From positions 1 to 59,437 of the forward strand of contig CAYXWM010000009.1 of assembly GCA_964468805.1 (NCBI GenBank): a DNA stretch of 59,437 bases, written 5' to 3'. The DNA comes from CAYXWM01 sp964468805 (lineage in GTDB: Bacteria > Bacillota > Clostridia > Lachnospirales > WRBF01). Position numbers and translations under genes: made by a program. Below, piece after piece: positions 52,737-59,437 of this stretch. The first letter of the stretch is position 1; each line of letters begins with the position of its first letter. A model generated the notes under the pieces. That model did not search any database, was not told the DNA's origin, and saw only the letters and a program-made list of their open reading frames with translations.

Positions 52737-53441
52737 ATGAGTTACATTGCTGAAAATCTGAAAGAAATAAACAAACGTATAAAAGAATCCGCTGAAAAAT
52801 CCGGCAGAAAGCCGGAAGATATCACCCTTATCGGTGTAAGCAAGACTATAGACCTGCCTAGGATAGAGGAAGCCTTGGCTTTGGGCATAAATAATTTGGG
52901 CGAAAACAAAGTCCAAGAATTTTTGCCGAAATATGAAGCCCTGGAATCAAAAGCACCCATCTGGCACTTTATCGGTCATCTTCAAACCAACAAGGTCAAG
53001 TTTTTAGTAGGGAAAACACACTTGATACATTCCGTGGACAATATTCGTCTTGCGGAACAAATCAATAAATATTCCGAAAAGATTAAAAATGTTACGGAGA
53101 TTTTAATCGAAATTAACATTGCCAACGAACCCACCAAGTCCGGTATTTCCCCCGAATCAGCTGAAGAATTTGTCAAATCCCTGTCAGAATTTGAATTCAT
53201 CAAGGTAACGGGACTGATGACCGTGGCGCCGAATGTCGATAATTGTGAAAAGAATAGGATTTTTTTTACAAAAATGCATAATATATTTGTTGACATCCGG
53301 GATAAATATGCTAATAATATAGATATGAAACATTTATCCATGGGTATGACCAACGACTACACCGTTGCAATTGAAGAAGGTGCCGATATAATCCGCATTG
53401 GGACAGGTATTTTCGGTCACCGCAATTATGATATTACGTAA
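52737..53441 (+). CDS. yggS: YggS/PLPBP-family pyridoxal-phosphate homeostasis protein
   Basis: 234 residues from ATG 52737, with GGGAG upstream. Single-domain alanine-racemase-like barrel: PLP-lysine in 'DITLIGVSKT', 'GINNLGENKVQEF', 'WHFIGHLQTNKVK', 'LMTVAP' and 'LSMGMTNDYTVAIEEGADII' (family end). It has no racemase partner domain and keeps PLP supply and amino-acid balance. In Firmicutes it heads the ylmE-sepF-yggT division cluster, as here. Confidence 0.95.
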   Translation: MSYIAENLKEINKRIKESAEKSGRKPEDITLIGVSKTIDLPRIEEALALGINNLGENKVQEFLPKYEALESKAPIWHFIGHLQTNKVKFLVGKTHLIHSVDNIRLAEQINKYSEKIKNVTEILIEINIANEPTKSGISPESAEEFVKSLSEFEFIKVTGLMTVAPNVDNCEKNRIFFTKMHNIFVDIRDKYANNIDMKHLSMGMTNDYTVAIEEGADIIRIGTGIFGHRNYDIT

Positions 53442-53748
53442 AATCGGTTCAATTCTTTGTTTCATCCTTTGATAATTTTTTAATTTCAGGACCGGTAATA
53501 TTTAATATTTATTTAATCAATATTTAATTGCATTGGACTTTTGCGAACAGTAAGGTATCATTTTATGACAACCGCTAAAAAATTTCCGCAGAGGTCCGTA
53601 CATATTTTTTTCGGTTAGGCAACGGTAATTACAGAGATAAGAGAATCGAACATTCAGCCACTTGTATTTTTGTAGGAGTCTACTGTGAGGACAGGCTCCC
53701 GGTCTAATAGATAAAAAGATGCTGCCGTAATATATAGGAGGAGATAAC
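53442..53748. other. 307-bp gap before sepF
   Basis: No gene. GGAG-tCT ... AGg-CTCC (about 53673-53699) can form a hairpin about 45 bp upstream of the sepF ribosome site. No obvious promoter. Confidence 0.35.
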
Positions 53749-54309
53749 GTGAATATTTTCAAGAAGGTTCAAACTTTGATGCTCGGCACGCAATACGACG
53801 ACAGCGAATACGACGACGAACATTACTACGAAGACGAACATGATTACGAGGATTCCCCGCAACTGATACGCGAAAGAGAAAGAGAACGCGAACGAGAAAG
53901 AGAACGTGAAAAATCAGAAACCAAGCTTAAACGCTACCAAACCGGCTCCAAAGAACGTGACTATGACCGTGAATCCAATGTGGTTCCCATGCCCAATATG
54001 GCTGTACAAGAACCGCATGATGTTTTTATATGCAAACCAAAATCCGTTGATGATGCCTCTTTGATCTGCGAGCGTTTCCGTGACAATGCAATCTGCATAG
54101 TCTCCTTGGAAGGCTTGGACAACTTGGACGCTCAACGTATAGCAGACGTTTTAAGCGGTGCCGCCTTTGTTTTGGACGGTGACATTCAACGCATTACTAA
54201 CTGTGTGTTTATCCTGGCTCCAAAAGGTTATAATGTATCCAACGAGCTTAAAAACCAAATCAAAACCGGAAATTCTTTCTTGCCTTGGTTGCTTTCTGCC
54301 TCCAAATAG
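53749..54309 (+). CDS. sepF: cell-division protein SepF
   Basis: 186 residues from a GTG start, seven bases after AGGAGGAG. N-terminal membrane-targeting helix ('MNIFKKVQTLMLG'), an acidic Tyr/Asp/Glu linker, then seven consecutive Arg-Glu dipeptides (residues about 42-55), then the conserved FtsZ-binding domain (about 90-180: 'VFICKPKSVDDASLICER', 'LSGAAFVLDGDIQRITNCVF'). It tethers and aligns FtsZ rings. The Arg codons in the repeat vary (CGC, AGA, CGA, CGT), so this is not simple triplet slippage. Linker unusual compared with Bacillus SepF. Confidence 0.94.
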   Translation: MNIFKKVQTLMLGTQYDDSEYDDEHYYEDEHDYEDSPQLIREREREREREREREKSETKLKRYQTGSKERDYDRESNVVPMPNMAVQEPHDVFICKPKSVDDASLICERFRDNAICIVSLEGLDNLDAQRIADVLSGAAFVLDGDIQRITNCVFILAPKGYNVSNELKNQIKTGNSFLPWLLSASK

Positions 54310-54388
54310 GCAAAGTTGCCCCGGGATACTTGCTTTGAGATAGGTTCTGTGATATTATATTTTAAACAATGATTTTTAAGAACAGGAT

Positions 54389-54411
54389 TAAGCGGACATT
54401 TTTCCGCTCAA
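54389..54411. terminator. possible hairpin downstream of sepF
   Basis: AGCGGA-cattt-TTCCGCT; not followed by a strong T-run, so termination is doubtful. Confidence 0.35.
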
Positions 54412-54580
54412 TCATCGGTTTTCCGAATCCGGCTGTTGTCGGTAGGGTTAAGGTGTTTTAATTAAAAATAAAAATAACCGGAAATTACCCCTTAATACTT
54501 GGCTAAATTCCAATCATTTTTGTTGATTTGAATTAACACTTACCCGGCACGGATAAGACCGGCTCTGTTGGAGGCGACAT

Positions 54581-54901
54581 ATGCAATTAGCACAGGCATC
54601 ACTTACTCAAAATACCTTAATACCCACATTAGTTCAGACGATTAATTATTTTTCCTCATTTTTGTTTGCAATGATTTTTATTAGGGTAATTTTGTCTTGG
54701 TTTTCGGTAGACCGAAACAACCCCCTGATTTCACTCCTCTACACCCTCACCGAACCAATTCTCGCTCCCATACGTAAACTCCTCTTTAAATCTCCCATCG
54801 GCGGCCCGGGTATGATGATAGACTTTTCGCCTATTATAGCCTTTATGTTGATTGAGTTTTTAAAGAATATCATTATAAACATTATTATCGGATTTGCATA
54901 A
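54581..54901 (+). CDS. yggT: YggT-family membrane protein
   Basis: 106 residues. Two membrane helices with the family core 'FIRVILSWFSVDRNNPLISL' and 'EPILAPIRKLL', ending 'LIEFLKNIIINIIIGF'. GGAGGCG lies upstream. In the ylm division cluster it follows sepF; its function is unclear but linked to membrane/division or osmotic tolerance. A strong terminator follows. Confidence 0.9.
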   Translation: MQLAQASLTQNTLIPTLVQTINYFSSFLFAMIFIRVILSWFSVDRNNPLISLLYTLTEPILAPIRKLLFKSPIGGPGMMIDFSPIIAFMLIEFLKNIIINIIIGFA

Positions 54902-54927
54902 AATTCAAAAGAATATTTTTCAATTTT

Positions 54928-54955
54928 AACCTGTCGTTCACGGCAGGTTTTTTTC
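54928..54955 (+). terminator. rho-independent terminator after yggT
   Basis: AACCTGTCG pairs with CGGCAGGTT (one G-U) around TTCA, followed by TTTTTT. Confidence 0.87.
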
Positions 54956-55037
54956 TTATCTGTTGCAAATGCAACATAAAATTTTAGCCGTTCCTGTATA
55001 ATGACAGCATCAAAGAAATTTAAGGGGGTTGTTTATA

Positions 55038-55295
55038 ATGAAAATACTTAGCGGATGCCCCGGTTCCATAGGATTACGCGGAGCACCTAACTTGAAAATA
55101 AAAATCTGTCCGGAATGTGGCAGCGAAATAGAGCTTTTTTCAAACGAGGTTTCAAGCAACTGCGAAAAATGCAATTTTACAGCTTGGAACAATATCCAAT
55201 CCTGTATAGCATGGTGTGAAAAGGCTAAGGAATGTGTAGGCGAAGAAATGTATAACCGCATGATGTCTGTGCCCAAGGAAGCCGAAGGTGCCTGA
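55038..55295 (+). CDS. small cysteine-rich zinc-ribbon-like protein
   Basis: 85 residues from ATG 55038, nine bases after AGGGGG. Two CxxC pairs ('CPECGSEIEL', 'CEKCNF') make a likely zinc ribbon or iron site. More cysteines follow ('SCIAWCEKAKECVG'). 'LSGCPGSIGLRGAPNLKIK' starts the protein. I recall similar proteins in anaerobes near hybrid-cluster protein and Crp/Fnr genes, which fits its neighbours, but the role is unknown. It converges with the regulator gene. Confidence 0.72.
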   Translation: MKILSGCPGSIGLRGAPNLKIKICPECGSEIELFSNEVSSNCEKCNFTAWNNIQSCIAWCEKAKECVGEEMYNRMMSVPKEAEGA

Positions 55296-55327
55296 TTCGT
55301 TGCCTATATTTTTAATAAGAGACAGCA

Positions 55328-55993
55328 TTAACTCTCACTGAAATACAATAACCGAAACTTGTTTTTTTCAAACTCTACCAGCCCTTCTTCTTGCAGCTTA
55401 TACAGTTCTCTTGTTAAGGCACTTCTGTCAGCACAGAGATAATCAGCCAGCTGTGTTCGGTTGTAAGGTATGGTAAAATAACCGTTAGGTGTTTTTTGTG
55501 CATGAAACTCAAGATAAGAAAGGATACGCTCCCTGATGGTTCGCTTTGAAATAAACTCCAGTTTCTTGTTAAGAGAAATGTTTTTATGGGCTATGAGTTT
55601 CAGCATATTTTCTATAAGTTTCATATGGTGAACACAGGCAGAGGAACAGACGGTGATTATTCGCTTGTAATCCAAAAAATAAACCTGAGTCTCCATAAGG
55701 GTATATATGCTCACCGGACTTTTATTTATTCCGGCACAAACATAGGACTCTCCAAACACATCTCCGGCACCAAGTTCGGCTATAATGGTGTCCGTCCCGG
55801 TGATGCCTTGTTTGATAATTTGAGCCTTGCCTGACAGGATTATTCCCACAAGATTAATGGGGTCGTCCGCTCGGATAATGTAATTGCTCCTTTTAAAGGT
55901 ACGGGTAATACCGTTTAAACAACCAAGCATTATTTTTAAATCCCCGGGAGACACATCCTTAAACAGGGCTGTTTTTTGCAACACATGAAACAT
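55328..55993 (-). CDS. Crp/Fnr-family transcriptional regulator
   Basis: 221 residues, family length. Cyclic-nucleotide-binding-like beta-roll (about 10-120, 'GIILSGKAQIIKQG', 'ELGAGDVFGESYVCAG'), dimer helix, and HTH_Crp ('YNRTQLADYLCADRSALTRE'). Cys residues at 'VCSSACVHHMKL' (about 115-120) are typical of clostridial redox- or NO-responsive members linked to hybrid-cluster protein. Effector not determinable. Start has AGGTGATTTT upstream on its strand. Confidence 0.9.
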   Translation of the reverse strand: MFHVLQKTALFKDVSPGDLKIMLGCLNGITRTFKRSNYIIRADDPINLVGIILSGKAQIIKQGITGTDTIIAELGAGDVFGESYVCAGINKSPVSIYTLMETQVYFLDYKRIITVCSSACVHHMKLIENMLKLIAHKNISLNKKLEFISKRTIRERILSYLEFHAQKTPNGYFTIPYNRTQLADYLCADRSALTRELYKLQEEGLVEFEKNKFRLLYFSES

Positions 55994-56103
55994 AAAATCA
56001 CCTCATGACAGGCTTTAACAGAGTAATGTAAACGTGAGTTCGACGTGTGGAACAATTTGATTAAATTACGAATCAACTTTCACATAATTATATACTTTTT
56101 TAC

Positions 56104-56134
56104 GCAAAAAAGCCACCAAAATAATTTGGCGGCT
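56104..56134 (-). terminator. terminator after the 150-residue hypothetical gene
   Basis: On the minus strand AGCCGCCAAA pairs with TTTGGTGGCT (one mismatch) around TTAT, followed by TTTTTTG. Confidence 0.75.
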
Positions 56135-56185
56135 ATGAAGAAAGAACCGGAGGAAATACCGGATTACAGGATACGAATGGTTGAG

Positions 56186-56638
56186 TTATTGGCCTAATGT
56201 TACTTCTTTGGTAACTGTGTCAACAAAAACATAATAACTGCCGGATGTAGAGAATATGAAATACGGATGTATGGAGCCGGGATACAGAGGTTGGCGTAGG
56301 GTAACAAAAGCATAAGGTTCGGTGTATCCGGCATTTTCCTTTAGCCGCTGCGCCTCATTTAAGTCCATTTCCACAGGCCATTTAATAATGTGATCCCCAA
56401 GCCAAGGCGAAGGATAATACACAGGCTCATAAAATTCGCCATAACTTTTGGACTCTATGATTACAGTACCGCCATCGCCCAATACAGTGAACACAACCTT
56501 TAGTTGATCAATTTCTTCGGGTTTGGTTGCCCCTGAATTTGAAGCAGAACCCTGTGCTTCCAACAATACTGCGGTAGGATATTGTTCTTGAACCAACCTG
56601 ACCGCAATATTTACACGACCGTTAAAACTTAAAACCAT
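56186..56638 (-). CDS. hypothetical protein, 150 residues
   Basis: Begins at ATG 56638, seven bases after AAGGAG; longer in-frame starts lack a ribosome site. No signal peptide or membrane helix. Mixed alpha/beta composition, with 'LKVVFTVLGDGGTVIIESKS', aromatic-rich 'YEPVYYPSPWLGDHIIKW'-like segment, and 'HPYFIFSTSGSYYVFVDTVT' reminiscent of PepSY-like strands. I do not recognise the family. Single gene with its own terminator. Confidence 0.7.
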   Translation of the reverse strand: MVLSFNGRVNIAVRLVQEQYPTAVLLEAQGSASNSGATKPEEIDQLKVVFTVLGDGGTVIIESKSYGEFYEPVYYPSPWLGDHIIKWPVEMDLNEAQRLKENAGYTEPYAFVTLRQPLYPGSIHPYFIFSTSGSYYVFVDTVTKEVTLGQ

Positions 56639-56830
56639 TTTATCACTCCTTAAAACTAAGCCGTATCGCCGGAAAGTATGTAATGGCTTTATAATCCGGC
56701 AATTTAGGTAGAGGAATAAATAACCTTTAAGTTTATCTATATGTAACAAAAGCTGTTATGTTTACTCTTATAACAAACCGTATTACTTATCAATTTATCG
56801 AGACTTCAGAGAATAAAAAGGAGAAAAAAT

Positions 56831-57406
56831 ATGAATAAAAAGAGAATTAACATAGACGAGGATTTATGCGTAGGTTGCGGATTATGCGTATCTGCCTGTC
56901 ACGAATCAGCCATAGAATTGGTAGACGGTAAGGCAAAATGGGTAAGAGAGGAGTTTTGCGACGGATTGGGCAACTGCCTGCCGGTTTGCCCGGTGGGTGC
57001 CATAAGCTTTGAAGGTCAAGAAGAAGCCCGTCCCAACAGCGACAACTCTGCCCTAGACAATTGGCCCATACAAATTAAGCTTATTCCTGTATCAAGCCCT
57101 CATTTTGCAGATGCGGAACTGCTTATTGCCGCTGATTGCACAGCCTTTGCCTACAAAGGGTTTCATGATAAATTTATCAAGGACAAAATCACCATTATCG
57201 GCTGCCCTAAACTTGATCAAGTTGACTACAGCGAAAAATTAACAGCCATTTTAAAAGAAAACAACATTAAATCCGTAAGCGTGGTAAAAATGGAAGTACC
57301 CTGCTGTACAGGTCTTGCAAATGCAGTAAAAGCAGCAATACAAAACAGCGGAAAAGATATACCCTGTGAAATAACCACCGTGGGTATACAGGGCGAAATA
57401 CAATAA
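56831..57406 (+). CDS. 4Fe-4S ferredoxin-type protein
   Basis: 191 residues; AAAAGGAG upstream. The first cluster motif is canonical (Cys13, 16, 19, 23 in 'CVGCGLCVSAC'). The second is altered: Cys43, 49, 53 in 'CDGLGNCLPVCPVGA', with x5 spacing and only three Cys, so it may hold a 3Fe or non-standard cluster. The C-terminal 110 residues carry more Cys ('IIGCPKLDQ', 'VPCCTGLANAV'), resembling a small redox/carbon-handling domain. I recall such proteins near hybrid-cluster protein in Clostridia. Likely an electron carrier or regulator partner. Confidence 0.85.
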   Translation: MNKKRINIDEDLCVGCGLCVSACHESAIELVDGKAKWVREEFCDGLGNCLPVCPVGAISFEGQEEARPNSDNSALDNWPIQIKLIPVSSPHFADAELLIAADCTAFAYKGFHDKFIKDKITIIGCPKLDQVDYSEKLTAILKENNIKSVSVVKMEVPCCTGLANAVKAAIQNSGKDIPCEITTVGIQGEIQ

Positions 57407-57414
57407 TTGTATAT

Positions 57415-57448
57415 AAAAAAGGTTTGGGGATTATCCCAAACCTTTTTT
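57415..57448. terminator. bidirectional terminator between ferredoxin and rluD-like genes
   Basis: GGTTTGGG pairs with CCCAAACC, flanked by A and T runs. Confidence 0.88.
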
Positions 57449-57468
57449 ATATAGCTTATACAGAGACA

Positions 57469-58377
57469 TTATATCTCCCTTAACTTTTGCAACAAACTTT
57501 CAAAATAATCCGGCAAAGGGGCTTCAAATTCCATGTACTTGTTTTCAGTGGGATGAATAAAACCCAGTATTCTTGCGTGTAAGGCTTGCCCCTGTAATTT
57601 GAAAACATTGTTTGCACTGCCGTATACACTGTCGCCCAACAAGGGATGCCCCAAACTTGTCATATGTACCCGAATTTGATGAGTACGGCCGGTTTCCAAA
57701 CGCAGTTCCACATGAGTATATTTTCCCAATCGCTCCAAAACACTGTAATGGGTGACAGCCGGTTTGCCTGTGGGTACTATAGCCATTTTCAAGCGGTCTT
57801 TGGGGTTTCGTCCTATGGGAGCGGAAATACTGCCCTTGTCTTTCTTTACGTTGTTGTATACCAGGGCATTATATACCCTTGTAATACTGTGTTCAGCCAG
57901 TTGCAGGGCAAGGTCTTTGTGTGCCTGCTCTGTTTTTGCAACCACAAGCACTCCGGAGGTATCCTTGTCTATACGATGGACTATGCCCGGTCGCATAACT
58001 CCGTTTATTCCGGATAATTGCCCTTTGCAATGATAAAGCAAGGCGTTTACCAAAGTTCCGGAATAATGACCCGGTGCAGGATGTACCACTGTGCCTTGGG
58101 GTTTATTTAAAACTATAAGGTGCTTGTCCTCAAATAAAATATTCAGAGGTATATCTTCCGGCTTAACGTCAAGATCCACAGGCTCCGGCGGAGTGACTGT
58201 AATCCTGTCGTTTAAGCAGGTTTTGTAATTGGCTTTTTGCAGCTTGCCGTTTACCCAAACCAATTCTTCAGCTATCATTTTAGCCAAGGCGGAACGTGAG
58301 TATTCCGGCAGTTTTTCCGTTAAAAATAAGTCCAAACGTTTAGAACTTTCGTTTTCCGTAACCGTAAATTCGTACAT
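57469..58377 (-). CDS. RluA/RluD-family rRNA pseudouridine synthase
   Basis: 302 residues. An S4 RNA-binding domain (about 12-75, 'RLDLFLTEKLPEYSRSALAK') precedes the catalytic domain with Asp137 in 'IVHRIDKDTSGVLVVAK', 'LIVLNKPQGTVVHP' and 'TGRTHQIRVHM'. It converts specific uridines of 23S rRNA to pseudouridine (RluD-type sites likely). It ends the lspA-rluD unit: the start lies one base after the lspA stop codon, a conserved pair in Firmicutes. Confidence 0.95.
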   Translation of the reverse strand: MYEFTVTENESSKRLDLFLTEKLPEYSRSALAKMIAEELVWVNGKLQKANYKTCLNDRITVTPPEPVDLDVKPEDIPLNILFEDKHLIVLNKPQGTVVHPAPGHYSGTLVNALLYHCKGQLSGINGVMRPGIVHRIDKDTSGVLVVAKTEQAHKDLALQLAEHSITRVYNALVYNNVKKDKGSISAPIGRNPKDRLKMAIVPTGKPAVTHYSVLERLGKYTHVELRLETGRTHQIRVHMTSLGHPLLGDSVYGSANNVFKLQGQALHARILGFIHPTENKYMEFEAPLPDYFESLLQKLREI

Positions 58378-58378
58378 A

Positions 58379-58891
58379 CTAAATCTCTTTTTCCGCTATG
58401 CTTAGACTATCTCGGGATTCGTTTTTCATCATAAAAATCAGCATAAACGCCAGAGCCAAAGTACCAACTACCACATAAACGTCTGCCAAATTAAACACAG
58501 GGAATTTTATGAATTGGATTTCCAAAAAATCTATTACTTGTCCGTCCGCATTGAAAAGACGATCCAAAACATTACCCACGGCACCCGCGGAAATTACGGC
58601 CAAAGTAGCCTTAACACCCCGATAAACCTTGCCGTCCGGCAGTTTGAAATAATAATAAATAATTGCAAGAAGCACAATAGAGGTCACGACTACAAAGAAC
58701 CATCGCCCTCCTTGGAAAATTCCAAAGGCTGCCCCTTCGTTAGTAACATAGGTCAACCCCAAAACTCCGTTTATAACAGGCAGAGAGCCTATGGGTGCAA
58801 GATAAGTTACGGCTATATATTTTGTGTATTGGTCCAATGCAATCAGCAACACAAAAAGTGAAATTTGAATGAATCTTACAGTATTCTTCAT
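58379..58891 (-). CDS. lspA: lipoprotein signal peptidase II
   Basis: 170 residues with four membrane helices. Aspartyl protease motifs: 'GNVLDRL..' and catalytic Asp121 in 'VIDFLEI', Asp137 in 'FNLADVYVVVG', with 'NEGAAFGIF' conserved. It cleaves prolipoprotein signal peptides after lipid modification, for example that of the BMP lipoprotein at 25924. Cotranscribed with the rluD-like gene. Confidence 0.96.
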   Translation of the reverse strand: MKNTVRFIQISLFVLLIALDQYTKYIAVTYLAPIGSLPVINGVLGLTYVTNEGAAFGIFQGGRWFFVVVTSIVLLAIIYYYFKLPDGKVYRGVKATLAVISAGAVGNVLDRLFNADGQVIDFLEIQFIKFPVFNLADVYVVVGTLALAFMLIFMMKNESRDSLSIAEKEI

Positions 58892-59437
58892 ATTTGCTCC
58901 AATCTGTTTCGGGTTAATTTCACGTCCGTATTCCGGGGCGTGGTAACCTGCTCGTACAAATTTTTGGCATTAACTCCGGTTATTATACCATATAAGGGTA
59001 GGGTTGTGCAAACAACATTCCGACAATTCAAAATAAATTCCAAAAATTTCAGCCGGATAAATAAGTTTTGAAAAGTGGGCTTCCGGTTTCCAAATTGATA
59101 ATCTTTCCAAAGACTTGCATAATGTCTGAAAATTCCGGGATTTCTCCTCGAAAGCCGGTGTAAAAGATGTTGACATAGAAAGTAAATATTAGTATAATTA
59201 CAAAGTTGAAAAGGAATAGCCGGATTTTATTTGATTGTAAAAAAACAGTGCCCGGTTAAACCGGACTTTATTTGTTAAAAATTCAGATTATAGCAGTGTT
59301 TTAAAACACGCCTTAAAATCATGATTATGGTGGTTTGATTGTAATTTATTTCAGTTCATTTCAACTAAAACCGCCGAAACACTATTTTGCCACTTATTAA
59401 TCCGTTAGCCCCGGGTTTTTATATGGAATAAGGAGGA
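58892..59437. other. divergent intergenic region with leader of a gene beyond the window
   Basis: No gene inside. It holds the upstream region of lspA on the left and, from 59170, a plus-strand promoter and long leader. The leader can form CCGGTTTAACCGG-like and GTGTTTTAAAACAC hairpins. The last bases, AAGGAGGA, are the ribosome site of the next gene. Confidence 0.55.
59170..59198 (+). promoter_or_regulatory. consensus sigma-A promoter for gene beyond the window
   Basis: TTGACA, a 17-bp spacer, then TATAAT: a perfect match to consensus. The leader is at least 230 nt before the AAGGAGG at the window end. Confidence 0.88.

Noticed and set aside
1..59437. CRISPR array
   Set aside because: No regularly spaced direct repeats of suitable length; the repeats found are dispersed palindromes.

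Overview
The window comes from a low-GC, Gram-positive, probably spore-forming anaerobe of the class Clostridia. Evidence includes strong Shine-Dalgarno sites with frequent TTG/GTG starts, consensus vegetative promoters, sporulation-type genes (ylbJ, a SpoVB/MurJ-like flippase), the four-cysteine form of ribosomal protein L28, SLH and stalk-domain surface proteins, and the gene order rsmD-coaD-ylbJ and yggS-sepF-yggT. I cannot name a genus from sequence alone.

Region 1 (about 13-12881) is an integrated genomic island in the 3' end of a tRNA-Lys gene. A perfect 45-bp repeat of the tRNA 3' end (13-57 and 12837-12881) flanks about 12.8 kb. Just inside both ends lies a shared 12-bp motif, likely integrase arm sites. 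The island carries a tyrosine integrase, an excisionase-like protein, a serine recombinase, a D12-class adenine methyltransferase with a large insertion, an XRE regulator, two secreted proteins, a broken small gene, a possible structured RNA and a 951-residue SIR2-domain protein resembling defence-associated sirtuins. It has no recognisable relaxase, replication or capsid gene.

Region 2 (12.9-21.4 kb) is chromosomal: an SLH surface protein, a Ca2+-type P-ATPase, tRNA-Arg(CCG), a cold-shock protein and a SpoVB/MurJ-like flippase. Region 3 (21.9-33.2 kb) is a same-strand catabolic locus: SorC regulator, PfkB kinase, SIS-domain protein, BtpA/SgcQ protein, a complete BMP-type nucleoside ABC importer, a YczE-like membrane protein, DeoC aldolase and a nitroreductase-fold protein. 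The content implies import, phosphorylation and cleavage of a nucleoside- or Amadori-like substrate, but the substrate is unknown.

Region 4 (33.2-36.7 kb) starts with two tandem 22-24-residue holin-like toxin peptides. The second has the full layout of a type I toxin-antitoxin locus: promoter, hidden ribosome site, mRNA ends that pair with each other, terminator, and an opposing promoter for an antisense RNA. A partner-switching signalling module (STAS antagonist, two RsbW-like proteins of which one is degenerate, and a receiver-PP2C phosphatase) follows.

Region 5 (36.8-59.4 kb) is mostly housekeeping: a DEAD-box helicase with a long leader, M24 peptidase, L28, HD-GYP protein, Asp23, FakA-like kinase, RecG, RsmD, CoaD, YlbJ, YggS, SepF, YggT, a Crp/Fnr regulator, a ferredoxin-like protein, RluD-type synthase and LspA. 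Across the chromosomal part, several small palindromic interspersed repeat families (MITE-like or hairpin elements, A to E below) lie in intergenic gaps, two of them inside the region 3 transport operon.
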